Assembly (NCBI GenBank): GCA_040755725.1
Contig: JBFMAI010000037.1
Location: 1-64,000 of the forward strand
Origin: JBFMAI01 sp040755725
Lineage (GTDB): Bacteria > Planctomycetota > Phycisphaerae > UBA1845 > Fen-1342
Direction of reading: 5' to 3'
DNA: 64,000 bases
A model generated the notes under the pieces. That model had not been told where the DNA came from, ran no database searches, and saw nothing but the letters and a program-made list of their open reading frames with translations. A program made the position numbers and the translations under genes. This document shows, piece after piece, positions 34,894 through 43,892 of this stretch (its first letter is position 1; each line of letters opens with the position of its first letter).

Positions 34894-35748
34894 TCAGTCT
34901 CCGAACGTCTGCTGCCGGCGGGTCATCCACCGTTGCAGCGTGTTGATCACCAGGAGCAGCACGAACGACGCCAGCAACATGACCACGGCCAGCGCGGTCG
35001 CCCCCGGGTAATCGAATTGCTCCAGTTTGATGACGATCAGCAGCGCGGTGATCTCGGTCTTCATGGGCATGTTGCCGGCGATGAAGATGACGGAGCCGTA
35101 TTCGCCCAGGGCGCGGGCCAACGCCAGTGCGAAACCCGTGGCCATCGCGGGCCAGAGCTCGGGCAGGATCACGCGCCAGAGGGTCGGCCACCGCCCGGCC
35201 CCCAGGCTGGCCGCTGCCTCTTCGATCTCGGGGTCGAGGTCCTCCAGCACCGGCTGAAGCGTGCGCACCACGAACGGCAACCCGATGAACGTGAGGGCGA
35301 CGATCACGCCCAGCGGGGCGAACGCCACTTTCAGCCCGACCGCTTCCAGGTGGCGACCGATCCAACCGTTGCCCGCGTAGACGCTCGTGAGGGCGATGCC
35401 GGCCACCGCGGTTGGCAACGCAAACGGCAGGTCCACGAGCGCGTCCACGATCTTCTTGCCGGGGAACCGGTAGCGCACGAGTACCCAGGCCACGATCGAG
35501 CCGAAGACCACGTTTACCGCGGCGGCCACCGCCGCCGCACCGAAGGTTAGTCGATAGGAAGCCAGCACCCGCGGCGCCGTCGCCGTGGCCCAGAAGTCCC
35601 CCCAACTCATCTTGGTCGCTGTCAATACCAGACCGGCCAGTGGAATCAGGACGAGCAGACTGAAGTACAGCAGCATGAACCCCAGCGCCAAGCCGAAGCC
35701 TGGCAGGATCCGGCGTTTCCGCGGCTTGTAGGTGGCCACTCCCGTCAT
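34894..35748 (-). CDS. cysT: Sulfate ABC transporter permease CysT
   Basis: 284 residues from ATG 35748. Membrane permease partner of CysW: FGLALGFMLLYFSLLVLIPLAGLV first helix, DLPFALPTAVAGIALTSVYA, the coupling loop EIEEAAASLGAGRWPTLWRVILPEL, and LARALGEYGSVIFIAGNMP. The frame continues upstream to 35880 but that part (LCVCGESSGETDGD) is translated non-coding repeat-like sequence; MTGVATYKPRKRR is a normal CysT start. Third gene of the operon, 43 bases after sbp. Confidence 0.93.
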   Translation of the reverse strand: MTGVATYKPRKRRILPGFGLALGFMLLYFSLLVLIPLAGLVLTATKMSWGDFWATATAPRVLASYRLTFGAAAVAAAVNVVFGSIVAWVLVRYRFPGKKIVDALVDLPFALPTAVAGIALTSVYAGNGWIGRHLEAVGLKVAFAPLGVIVALTFIGLPFVVRTLQPVLEDLDPEIEEAAASLGAGRWPTLWRVILPELWPAMATGFALALARALGEYGSVIFIAGNMPMKTEITALLIVIKLEQFDYPGATALAVVMLLASFVLLLVINTLQRWMTRRQQTFGD

Positions 35749-35791
35749 GTCACCGTCCGTTTCGCCGCTGGACTCACCACAGACGCACAGG

Positions 35792-36814
35792 CTACCGACC
35801 GGGAACGTAGATCTGGTCAAACAGGCCGCCGTCGGCGAAGTGCTCCTTCTGGGCCTTCGCCCAGCCGCCGAAGTCCTCATCGATGGTCAAGAGCTTGACT
35901 TCCGGAAACTGGGCCGCGTGTTTCTCGGTCACGGCCTTCAGACGGGGACGATAGTAGTGCTTGGCGACGATCTCCTGCCCCTCCGGCGAATACAGGTACT
36001 CCAGGTAGGCGGTCGCCACCGCCCGCGTCCCGCGCTTGTCCACCGTCTTGTCCACGACGGTCACCGGCGGCTCGGCCAGGATGCTGATCGACGGGTACAC
36101 GATCTCGACCTTGTCCTTGCCCAGCTCGTTCATGGCGAGCAGGGCCTCGTTCTCCCACGCCAGCAACACGTCGCCGATGCCGCGCTGCACAAACGTCGTC
36201 GTCGAACCGCGCGCCCCCGAATCGAGCACGGGGACGTTCCGGAACAGGCGCGTCACGAAATCCTTCGCGGCCTCCTCCCCGCCGTACTTCTTTCGCGCGT
36301 AACCCCATGCGGCCAGGTAGTTCCACCGGGCCCCGCCGGACGTCTTCGGGTTCGGCGTAATGACGGCGACGCCCGGCTTCACGAGGTCGTCCCAGTCCTT
36401 GATCCCCTTGGGGTTGCCCTTGCGGACCAGGAAGACGATCGTCGAGGTGTACGGCGCGCTGTTGTCCGGCAGGCGTTTCTGCCAGTCCTGGGGGATCAGT
36501 CCGCCGTGCTCGTGCAGCGCGTCGATGTCGTAGGCCAGCGCGAGCGTGACGACGTCCGCTTGCAGCCCGTCAATGACCGAGCGGGCCTGCTTCCCGGAGC
36601 CGCCGTGCGATTGGCGGATGGTCACCTTCTGCCCGGTTTTTCCGAGCCAGTACGCGGCGAAGCGCTCGTTGAACTCCTGGTAGAGCTCGCGTGTGGGGTC
36701 GTAAGACACGTTGAGGAGGGAGACCTCGCCGGCGTTCTGAGCGCGCCCGACCGGGACGGCGACGGCGAGCGTGAGCACGGCGACACAGGCCCATTCGAGG
36801 CTCCGGATTGACAC
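35792..36814 (-). CDS. sbp: Sulfate ABC transporter substrate-binding protein
   Basis: 340 residues, periplasmic. GTG start at 36814 after AAAGGAG. Signal peptide LEWACVAVLTLAVAVPVGRAQ. Sulfate-binding protein motifs: LNVSYDPTRELYQEFN, RQSHGGSGKQARSVIDGL, ADVVTLALAYDIDAL, VRKGNPKGIKDWDDL, ITPNPKTSGGARWNYLAAWGYA and the C-terminal YLYSPEGQEIVAKHYYRPR. It delivers sulfate (or thiosulfate; the families cross over) to CysTWA. Second gene of the operon, 89 bases after the RHH gene. It could equally be called cysP. Confidence 0.93.
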   Translation of the reverse strand: MSIRSLEWACVAVLTLAVAVPVGRAQNAGEVSLLNVSYDPTRELYQEFNERFAAYWLGKTGQKVTIRQSHGGSGKQARSVIDGLQADVVTLALAYDIDALHEHGGLIPQDWQKRLPDNSAPYTSTIVFLVRKGNPKGIKDWDDLVKPGVAVITPNPKTSGGARWNYLAAWGYARKKYGGEEAAKDFVTRLFRNVPVLDSGARGSTTTFVQRGIGDVLLAWENEALLAMNELGKDKVEIVYPSISILAEPPVTVVDKTVDKRGTRAVATAYLEYLYSPEGQEIVAKHYYRPRLKAVTEKHAAQFPEVKLLTIDEDFGGWAKAQKEHFADGGLFDQIYVPGR

Positions 36815-36903
36815 GTGGCACTCCTTTCAATCGCAGTGAGCGTGCGGCGGCGCAGGCGGCCGCGCGGCACGCGTGACGGACACATGGCGACCGGGGCGCG
36901 GGT

Positions 36904-37137
36904 TCATTCGATGTAGCCGAGAGCGCGCAGCCGCTGACGGACGGCTTCGACCTCGAACTCGGTCAGGCCGGGGGGCTTGCGGTCGAGCTTGCCGCCGGCG
37001 GCGACATCCCGCAGCACGTATGTGACGAACTCCGTCACGCTGCGGAATCCCGTGTTAGCGATGAGGTCTGATAACTTATCATACAGCTCCTTTGGGATCT
37101 TGAGCGTGACCGTCGGACGTCGTTCAGCACCCGCCAT
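36904..37137 (-). CDS. Ribbon-helix-helix transcriptional regulator
   Basis: 77 residues, first gene of the sulfate operon. The RHH fold is seen in PTVTLKIPKELYDKLSDLI (beta strand and helix A) and GFRSVTEFVTYVLRDVA (helix B). The C-terminal part (LTEFEVEAVRQRLRALGYIE) may dimerise or bind an effector. ATG 37137 follows AAGGAGGCG (37146-37154). The large inverted repeat directly upstream (37155-37198) fits the paired sites RHH dimers bind, so autoregulation and control of sulfate uptake are likely. Effector unknown. Confidence 0.8.
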   Translation of the reverse strand: MAGAERRPTVTLKIPKELYDKLSDLIANTGFRSVTEFVTYVLRDVAAGGKLDRKPPGLTEFEVEAVRQRLRALGYIE

Positions 37138-37154
37138 GACCCGGACGCCTCCTT

Positions 37155-37198
37155 ATACACTCCCTATGGAGTGCTAATGCACTACACTGGGAGTGTAT
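37155..37198 (-). promoter_or_regulatory. Inverted-repeat operator of the sulfate operon
   Basis: Perfect ten-base arms ATACACTCCC (37155-37164) and GGGAGTGTAT (37189-37198), with a second palindrome AGTGC-TAAT-GCACT (37170-37183) between them; CACTCC/GGAGTG at 37158-37173 is a third nested pair. It abuts the Shine-Dalgarno of the RHH gene. The motif CACTCCC/GGGAGTG occurs in both arms, as expected for cooperative RHH dimers. No such structure was noticed elsewhere in the window. Confidence 0.7.
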
Positions 37199-37489
37199 CT
37201 CACGCACGTGGTTTGTCAAGCTCGCTGCCCGCGCTAACCCATCGCCGCCGAATATGACCTAAGCAACTACTAGTACACACTTTACGTCGATTCAGTGGAG
37301 AGCCCCTCCACACAGCCTCCGGCGGGTGGCCCTCCGGCGCCCTCTGACCAGACGCATCAATCGGGTGTCGGCCGGTTGCGGCCTTGTAGGAAATGAGGCC
37401 CGTAGCGTATCGTGGCCCGCCGGCCGCAAACGGGCGGCGGGCGCGACCGACGGGCGGCGTCGGATTTCCGTTTGGGAGCGTTCGGCAGC
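37199..37489. other. Promoter side of the sulfate operon and DUF58 gene
   Basis: No gene is supported. An AT-richer patch at 37260-37290 (AACTACTAGTACACACTTTACG) may contain the operon promoter on the minus strand, but no clean -35/-10 pair was found. Confidence 0.3.
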
Positions 37490-38404
37490 GTGGCTTCAAC
37501 GGCGGTCGCCAACACGACGACAGAGGGCCGGGAGCTGCTCTCTCCCGAGTTCATGACCCGGCTGGAACAGCTCGAGATCCTCTCGCGGAAGATTTTCATC
37601 GGCCGCATGAAAGGCGAACGCCGCAGCAAGAAGCGCGGCGAGTCGGTCGAGTTCGCCGACTATCGCAACTACGTCGTCGGCGACGATCTCCGCTTCCTGG
37701 ACTGGAACATCTACGCCCGGCTCGAGCGCCTGCTGCTCAAGCTGTTCCTCGAGGAAGAGGACCTCAACGTCACGGTGTTGTTCGACGTGTCCAAGAGCAT
37801 GGATTGGGGCACGCCGCACAAGGGCCTGTACGTCAAACGCGTCGCCGCCGCCCTGGCGTACATCGGCCTGTGCAACTACGACCGCATCAGCCTGTACGGG
37901 TATTCGAGCACGCTGACGCGCGAGATGTGCGGCGTCCGCGGGCGGCGGATGGCTTCGCCGCTCATTCGCTTCCTCGAGGGCATCGCGTACGAAGGAGGGT
38001 CCGACTTCACCGCCGTCGCCAAGCGCTTCGCGGTGCGGTACCGGGGCAAGGGCGTCGTAGTGGTGCTCAGCGATTTCCTGGACAAGGGCGGCTACGCCGA
38101 GGGTCTGCGATACCTGCTGTCGCGGGACCTCGACCTGTACGTCGTGCAGGTGCTGTCGCCGGAGGAAATCGACCCGCCGCTCGTGGGCGATTTGAAGCTG
38201 AAGGATGTGGAGGACGACGACACCGCCGAGGTGACGATTTCGGCCCCCTTGCTGAAGCGGTACAAGGCGAACCTTCAGGCGTTCTGCCAGGGGCTGAAGG
38301 ACCACTGCACGCGGCGGGGGATCACGTACCTGTTCACGAGCACGCGGGTGCCGTTCGACGTGCTGGTCATGTCGTATCTGCGGCAGCGGGGGCTGCTGCG
38401 CTGA
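37490..38404 (+). CDS. DUF58 (MoxR-associated, vWA-like) protein
   Basis: About 304 residues from GTG 37490 (GGGAG 12 bases before); the frame reaches 37412. DUF58 landmarks: LLSPEFMTRLEQLEILSRKIF, KGERRSKKRGESVEFADYRNY, GDDLRFLDWNIYARLERL, LFLEEEDLNVTVLFDVSKSM with the MIDAS-like DxSxSM variant (DVSKSM), and VVVLSDFLD. Such proteins usually work with a MoxR AAA+ ATPase in protein maturation or envelope stress; no moxR is in this window, but it may be elsewhere. The next gene is an MBOAT acyltransferase in the same direction. Confidence 0.85.
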   Translation: MASTAVANTTTEGRELLSPEFMTRLEQLEILSRKIFIGRMKGERRSKKRGESVEFADYRNYVVGDDLRFLDWNIYARLERLLLKLFLEEEDLNVTVLFDVSKSMDWGTPHKGLYVKRVAAALAYIGLCNYDRISLYGYSSTLTREMCGVRGRRMASPLIRFLEGIAYEGGSDFTAVAKRFAVRYRGKGVVVVLSDFLDKGGYAEGLRYLLSRDLDLYVVQVLSPEEIDPPLVGDLKLKDVEDDDTAEVTISAPLLKRYKANLQAFCQGLKDHCTRRGITYLFTSTRVPFDVLVMSYLRQRGLLR

Positions 38405-38531
38405 GCTCGCCGGACATTGAAGGTCGGCGGCGCACCGGGTAAGTTCCCCGCGAGCTGTCCGAAGAGTTGGTTGGGCAGGAACTGGCGGATCAGGCGGCCG
38501 GTCTTGGCCAAGGAGTGTGCCCCTCCCCCAA

Positions 38532-38552
38532 CCCCTCCCGGAGAGGGAGGGG
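38532..38552. repeat. AGGGAGGGG palindrome (family E), MBOAT 5' region
   Basis: Perfect eight-base arms CCCCTCCC (38532-38539) and GGGAGGGG (38545-38552), loop GGAGA. It ends two bases before GTG 38555 and so may provide its Shine-Dalgarno. The flank CCCTCCCCCAA matches 47292 and 58851 copies in inverse. Confidence 0.75.
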
Positions 38553-38554
38553 GG

Positions 38555-40099
38555 GTGGCGGACCGCTTCGCGGCGCGGGCGGCGTTAGGCGCGGGTGTGC
38601 GAGTGGACGGAACTGCGTGGACCAGCTTGGTTTCACTGGCGGACGCCGCGCGCGGCGCCCTGGTCACACCTTTGCTCAACACGCCCTGGGGGGACGTCCG
38701 CGATTTCTGGCTGGGCCGGATTCTCGACGACCGATTCCTCGTCATCTATTTCCTGCCGCTGATGTTCGTGCTGCGGCCGGTCCCCATCCGCTGGCTTCGT
38801 CTGGCGATCATCGTCACCAGTTTCGCGTTCATCACATACTTATTCGGCATCCTCTATGCCGGCCTCTGGCTGCTCACCTGTGTGGGGTTGTTTCACCTGG
38901 CGGAGCGGTTCGCGATCGAGTGCCGGCGTACCGACGTGTGGAAGTACGGCCCGCCGCTGGCGGTGGGGGCCATCGTTGGCGGGTGGTACGTGGTGACGAT
39001 GTCGCTGCACAACGTGCGCCTGCCGGAGCACGTCGGGAATTGGCTCTTTGAGGACCTGCGGTGGATCTACCCGCTGGGGGCCCGCGGGTGGGCGTGGGAA
39101 CCCGACTTCCCACGCCTGCACGATGGGCGGCCCGGCGGCCCGGCGCCGCAGTTGGTCCAGGCGCTGTTCTGGGACGTTCACATCGTCGGGACCGCCTACC
39201 TCGCGGTACGCATGTTCCAGTACCTGTCGGAGCTGAAACGCGACACCATCCCGCGAACGCAGCGCCGCCTCGTGGATTTCCTCGCCTGGGTCTGCTACGG
39301 CCCCACGCTGATCCAGGGGCCGATCGAGCGCTACGCCGAGTTCAACCACCAGATCGACACCTGTCACGAGCGCCGTTCGTGGCGTGAGGTGCCGCCGGCG
39401 GTGTTTCGCATCGCCTGGGGCGTCGGCAAGAGCGTCGTCTCGACGCTGTATTTCCAACCCGTGCTGTGGTCCCAGCTCGGCGTGGGGAACGACAACCGCT
39501 TGTGGCGGCACCCGGAGCAGATCGAGAGCTTCGGGCTGCTCTACTGCGGCGTCTTCCTGGTCATCTTCACGCTGTATCTCGAGTTCAGCGGCTATTGCGA
39601 CGTGGCGATCGGCATGTCGCGGCTGCTCGGCTATCGCGTCATCGAGAACTTCCGCATGCCCTGGCGGGCCACGAGCCTGCGCGACTTCTGGCGCCGCTGG
39701 CACATCAGCCTGTCGGCCATCCTGCGCGACTATGTGTACATCCCGCTCGGCGGCAACCGCCGGCGCACCCTGCGCAATCTGCTCATCACGTTCTTCCTGA
39801 TCGGCATCTGGCACCGGCTCATCGCGCAGGTGGCGTTATGGGGGCTGCTGATGGGGCTGCTCGTGTGGATCAACCAGCGCTGGGCCCAGTGGATCAAGAC
39901 GCTCGACCAGCAGTCGCACGGCCCGCTGCCCGCGCTGCTGCGGGCGGTCCGTCGGACGCGCCCGCTGCCGACCATCGCGGCCTGGCTGCTCACGCAGCAC
40001 GCGTTCGTGTTCTCACTGCTGGTGTTCTTCGGCGGCTGGGGCGCGATCACGGTGCCGCGCGAGATCCTGCGGCGCATCTGGCAGTGGTTGTCGACGTAG
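38555..40099 (+). CDS. MBOAT family O-acyltransferase
   Basis: About 514 residues if read from GTG 38555; the only earlier start is a TTG at 38417 and would translate the family-E palindrome. Later GTGs at 38597 and 38603 are also possible. About ten membrane segments. AlgI/DltB-type motifs: LRDFWRRWHISLSAILRDYVYIPLGGNRR (about 375-403; described by its parts RDFWRRWHISLS and YIPLGGNRR) and the putative catalytic His in FFLIGIWHRL. It moves acyl groups across the membrane onto a polysaccharide or lipid; the target is unknown. No partner SGNH/AlgX-like gene is adjacent. Confidence 0.82.
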   Translation: MADRFAARAALGAGVRVDGTAWTSLVSLADAARGALVTPLLNTPWGDVRDFWLGRILDDRFLVIYFLPLMFVLRPVPIRWLRLAIIVTSFAFITYLFGILYAGLWLLTCVGLFHLAERFAIECRRTDVWKYGPPLAVGAIVGGWYVVTMSLHNVRLPEHVGNWLFEDLRWIYPLGARGWAWEPDFPRLHDGRPGGPAPQLVQALFWDVHIVGTAYLAVRMFQYLSELKRDTIPRTQRRLVDFLAWVCYGPTLIQGPIERYAEFNHQIDTCHERRSWREVPPAVFRIAWGVGKSVVSTLYFQPVLWSQLGVGNDNRLWRHPEQIESFGLLYCGVFLVIFTLYLEFSGYCDVAIGMSRLLGYRVIENFRMPWRATSLRDFWRRWHISLSAILRDYVYIPLGGNRRRTLRNLLITFFLIGIWHRLIAQVALWGLLMGLLVWINQRWAQWIKTLDQQSHGPLPALLRAVRRTRPLPTIAAWLLTQHAFVFSLLVFFGGWGAITVPREILRRIWQWLST

Positions 40100-40140
40100 A
40101 GGCCGCCGCACGGCGCCCCTCCGTTTCCACGAAGGCCGAT

Positions 40141-43100
40141 TCAGGTTCCGGGCGTGCTCGGCACCGCCCCGCGCGGCCCGCAGCAGACCACGGCTTCGAC
40201 CCCCGGCAGCGCCTTGACCCGGCCCAGGAATGCGTGGCTGGGGTCCACCAGGGCGGCGTCGCGGCCCTTGACCGTGGCCGTCCAGCCTTGCGGCGAGCAC
40301 ACCTCGAAGTACACGGGGCACACCCCGCGATGGCTGAGGCACAACTCGCGGAGCCGGGGCACGGCGGCCAGCGACTCGTCGGCGCTGCGCAGCCGGATGA
40401 TGACCTCGCGGGCGTACTCCTGCTGGGCCCGCTCGATGGGCACCACGCGCGCGGTGCGGATGCTGGGCTCTTCGCGGCGGCGATCGACGGCCCCCTCGAT
40501 GAACACGATCGCGTCCGGCTTCAACGCCGGCAGGGCTTCCGCCTGCTGGTCGGGGAAGACGAGCGCCTCGGTCGAGCCGGCGAAGTCCTCGATCGTCGCG
40601 ACCACGAGCTTCTTTCCCGCCGAGCGACCCGTGCGGATCGGGACGCTGCGGACGCGCGTCACCAGCCCGCCGAGCACGATGGCCTGCCCGTCGTGGGCCT
40701 GAAGCATGCCGGCGGTGTCCAGCGTGCTGAACCGGCGGACGACGGCTTCGTGCTGCGTCAGCGGGTGCTTGGTGATGTAGAAGCCGAGGGCCGCCTTCTC
40801 GTACGCCAGCATCTCGCTGTCGGACCATTCCTCGGTGCCGATCGCGGGCGGGGGCGGCGCGGGGGCGGTGGCTTGGAGGCCGGCGAACATGTTGAGCTGT
40901 CCCGCCCGGCGATCGCGCTGCGTTTCCTGCCCGAGGTCGAGGGCTTTTTCGAGCACCCCCATGAGGGCCCGCCGCATGGCGCCCGTGCAATCGAACGCGC
41001 CCGCCTTGATGAGGGCCTCGACGACGGCTTTGTTGACGATCGTGAGGTCCACACGCTCGCAGAAGTCGAATATGTCGCGGAAGGGACCACCGTCGCGCCG
41101 CGCCGCCAGGATCGCCTGCACGGCCTTGTGCCCGACGCCGCTGATCGCCGCCAGGCCGAAGCAGATGTGGCCGCGGCATGGCGTGGGAACGTGAGAAGGT
41201 GGGAACGTGGGAACGGCGGATGGCGCAGGCGGGCGCGTTTCCGTTCCCACGTTCCCACCTTCCCTCGTTCCCCCGTCGTAGACAACCGTGAACGCCTCCT
41301 CGCTCACATTCACGCTCGGCGGCAGGACGGAGATGCCCATCCGGCGGCACTCGTCGATGTACTCGGCCACCTTCTCCGTGCTGCCGCTCTCGTAGGTGAG
41401 TAGGGCGGCCATGAACTCGACGGGGTAGTACGTCTTCAGGTACGCCGTCTGGAACGCCAACAGCGCGTAACCGGTGGAGTGCGCCTTGTTGAACGCGTAG
41501 CCGCCGAACTTCAGGATGTCTTCAAAAACGCGCTCGGCGACGTGCCGTGCGACGCCGTTGGTGACCGCGCCGGCGAGGAACGGCTCGCGCTCGGCGGCGA
41601 TCATCGCCTCCTTCTTCTTCGAGATGGCCTTGGCCAGGCGGAACGCCCGCCGCAAAGGCACGTTGCCGAGCCGGTTGACCAGCCGCGACACCTGCTCCTG
41701 GTAGACCATGATGCCGTAGGTTTCGGCGAGCACGTCGGTCATGATGGGGTGCGGGGTGTCCCAGCGTTTGCGGCCGTGCTTGCGGGCGATGTACTCGTCG
41801 ATGTACTCCATCGGGCCGGGGCGGAAGAGGGCGTTGGCGGCGATGAGGTCCTCGATGCGGTTCGGCTTCATCTTCATGAGGACGTCGCGCATCCCGGCCG
41901 ATTCGAACTGGAACACGCCGCGCGTCTCGCCGCGGGCAATCAGGGCGTACACGCGCTCGTCGGCGAGGTCGAGCTGTTCGAGGTCGATGCGCACGCCGTG
42001 GTGCCGCTCGATGAGCCGGCGGGTGAGGTCGATTTGCGAGAGGGTGCGCAGGCCCAGGAAGTCCATCTTCAGCAGGCCGACCTTCTCGACCGTGGGGCCC
42101 TCGAACTGGGTGGTGACTTCTTTCGCGTCCGCCGGCTTGTGCAGCGGAATCAGCGTGTCCAACGGCACGTCCGCGATGACGACACCGGCGGCGTGGACCG
42201 AGGCGTGGCGGGCCAGGCCCTCCAACCGGCGGCCGATGTCCACGACCTTGCGGATGGTCGCGTCACCCTCGTACAGCCGCTTGAGCTCCGGCTCCCGCGC
42301 CAGGGCCTTGTCGAGCGTCATCTTCAGCTCTTCGGGCACCAGCCGCGCGACGCGGTCGGCCTCCGACAGCGGCACGTCCAGGGCCCGGCAGATGTCGCGG
42401 ATTGCCGCCCGCGCTTTCAGCCGCCCAAACGTGATGATCTGCGCCACGTGGCCGTACTTCTGGCGCACGTAGTCGATGACCTCGCCCCGGCGGTCCTGGC
42501 AGATGTCCAGGTCGATGTCGGGCATCTCGTCGCGCTCGGGGTCCATGAAGCGCTCGAAATACAGCCCGTAGCGCAGCGGGTCGGCGGCGCTGATCCCCAG
42601 GCAGTAACCGACGACCGTGCTGCACCCGCTGCCGCGGGCCACCGCGGGAATGTCGTGCTCGCGGGCGTAGCGGACGCAGTCCCAGACAATCAGGAAATAC
42701 CCGCTGAACCCCTTGGACGAGATGACCTCCAGCTCGTAGTCGATCCGCTCGCGCAGCTCCTCGGTCACCGCGCCGTAGCGGCGCTCGGCGCCCGCGTAGA
42801 CCAGCTCACGGAGGTACTCGTCGGCGGACTTGCCGCCGGGCGGCTGGAACTTCGGCGCGAAACGCCGCGTGAAATCCAGCTCCAGATTGCACAGGTCCGC
42901 GATCCGCCGCGTGTTGGCCAGGGCCTCCGGGTATGCGCCCAACACGGCGGCCATTTCGGACGCGGACTTGAGGTAGAACTGGTCGCTGTCGAACTTGAAG
43001 CGCTTCGGATCGGTGACGCGCGAGCGGGTCGAGATGCAGCAGAGCACGTCGTGGGCCTCGACGTCGTCGTGGCGCAGGTAGTGAACGTCGTTGGTCGCAA

Positions 43101-43719
43101 GCGTGCCCACGCCGAGCCGCCGGGCCAGCCCCGCCAGCTCCGGGTTGATCTCGCGTTGCTCGGGCAGCCCGTGGTTCTGGAGCTCGATGAAGAAGCGGTC
43201 GGGACCGAAGATGGCCAGGTATTGCTCGGCGACCTCCTTGGCGGCGGCGAGGTTCTTGCGGCACAGCGCCTGCGGGATCTCGCCGCCCAGGCACGTGCTC
43301 GTGCAGATCAGCCCCGCGGACAGCTCGCGCAGGACGGCCTTGTCAATGCGTGGCTTGTAGTAGAAGCCCTCCAGGTAGCCGAGGCTGGTGAGCTTGATGA
43401 GGTTGTGGTACCCGGTCAGGTCCTGAGCCAGCAGGAGCAGGTGGTAGCTCGCCTCGCCGAGGCCGCCCGTCTCGCGGCTCCGCCGGTCGCCGGGGGCCAT
43501 GTAGACCTCGCAGCCGACGATGGGCTTGACGCCCGCGGCGACCGCCGCCGTGTAGAAGTCGATCGCCCCGAACAGGTTGCCGTGGTCGGTGAGGGCGACC
43601 GCGGGCATGCCCATCTCGGCGCAGGCGTGAACGAGATCCTTGACGCGGCAGGCCCCGTCCAGGAGCGAATACTCGCTGTGGACGTGCAGGTGTACGAAAG
43701 GCGATTCGCTTGGTTTCAC
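40141..43719 (-). CDS. dnaE: DNA polymerase III subunit alpha
   Basis: 1192 residues, replicative polymerase. GTG 43719 begins VKPSESPFVHLHVHSEYSLLDG, the standard PHP start. PHP motifs HVHSEYS and TDHGNLFG, the palm acidic motif MPDIDLDICQDRR, FNKAHSTGYALLAFQTAYLK and the C-terminal OB fold (VVLGGLVTRVRSVPIRTGRSAG) are present. Between FTVVYDGG and ICFGLAAISGVGHKAV, where other DnaE proteins are continuous, there is an insert of about 33 residues (816-848) encoded by a 32-base inverted repeat of GGGAACG-type heptamers. It is Pro/Thr/Ser-rich and probably a surface loop near the helix-hairpin-helix part. Single gene, convergent with MBOAT. Confidence 0.95.
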   Translation of the reverse strand: MKPSESPFVHLHVHSEYSLLDGACRVKDLVHACAEMGMPAVALTDHGNLFGAIDFYTAAVAAGVKPIVGCEVYMAPGDRRSRETGGLGEASYHLLLLAQDLTGYHNLIKLTSLGYLEGFYYKPRIDKAVLRELSAGLICTSTCLGGEIPQALCRKNLAAAKEVAEQYLAIFGPDRFFIELQNHGLPEQREINPELAGLARRLGVGTLATNDVHYLRHDDVEAHDVLCCISTRSRVTDPKRFKFDSDQFYLKSASEMAAVLGAYPEALANTRRIADLCNLELDFTRRFAPKFQPPGGKSADEYLRELVYAGAERRYGAVTEELRERIDYELEVISSKGFSGYFLIVWDCVRYAREHDIPAVARGSGCSTVVGYCLGISAADPLRYGLYFERFMDPERDEMPDIDLDICQDRRGEVIDYVRQKYGHVAQIITFGRLKARAAIRDICRALDVPLSEADRVARLVPEELKMTLDKALAREPELKRLYEGDATIRKVVDIGRRLEGLARHASVHAAGVVIADVPLDTLIPLHKPADAKEVTTQFEGPTVEKVGLLKMDFLGLRTLSQIDLTRRLIERHHGVRIDLEQLDLADERVYALIARGETRGVFQFESAGMRDVLMKMKPNRIEDLIAANALFRPGPMEYIDEYIARKHGRKRWDTPHPIMTDVLAETYGIMVYQEQVSRLVNRLGNVPLRRAFRLAKAISKKKEAMIAAEREPFLAGAVTNGVARHVAERVFEDILKFGGYAFNKAHSTGYALLAFQTAYLKTYYPVEFMAALLTYESGSTEKVAEYIDECRRMGISVLPPSVNVSEEAFTVVYDGGTREGGNVGTETRPPAPSAVPTFPPSHVPTPCRGHICFGLAAISGVGHKAVQAILAARRDGGPFRDIFDFCERVDLTIVNKAVVEALIKAGAFDCTGAMRRALMGVLEKALDLGQETQRDRRAGQLNMFAGLQATAPAPPPPAIGTEEWSDSEMLAYEKAALGFYITKHPLTQHEAVVRRFSTLDTAGMLQAHDGQAIVLGGLVTRVRSVPIRTGRSAGKKLVVATIEDFAGSTEALVFPDQQAEALPALKPDAIVFIEGAVDRRREEPSIRTARVVPIERAQQEYAREVIIRLRSADESLAAVPRLRELCLSHRGVCPVYFEVCSPQGWTATVKGRDAALVDPSHAFLGRVKALPGVEAVVCCGPRGAVPSTPGT
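41185..41272. repeat. In-frame inverted repeat insertion in dnaE
   Basis: Arms of 32 bases at 41185-41216 and 41241-41272 match in 30 positions; the loop is 24 bases. The arms are made of GTGGGAAC-type heptamers like those in murD (11115-11168) and at 46450. Coding is maintained through both arms. Confidence 0.9.
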
Positions 43720-43892
43720 CGTCGTCCTACGCTCCGCCTTCCCCGACCGCGCCGCCAAAGCCGCGCCACGAGGATGCTACGCCGCCGACCGAGGAGCGGC
43801 AAACGCAGCGCCGCGCGCCGATTGTGCGGCGGCCGGCGCGCGGCGCGGCCATAGCGCGGCGGCCTTGCCGCATCTCAAGTAGATTGTGAGGC

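Noticed and set aside
37200..37499. Possible minus-strand 99-residue gene upstream of the RHH gene
   Set aside because: Overlaps the DUF58 start and has no protein-like character.
41479..43854. A 791-residue open frame antisense to dnaE
   Set aside because: It mirrors dnaE codon structure in a high-GC genome; the product is Arg/Val/Ala-rich without any fold or motif, while dnaE has all family motifs.
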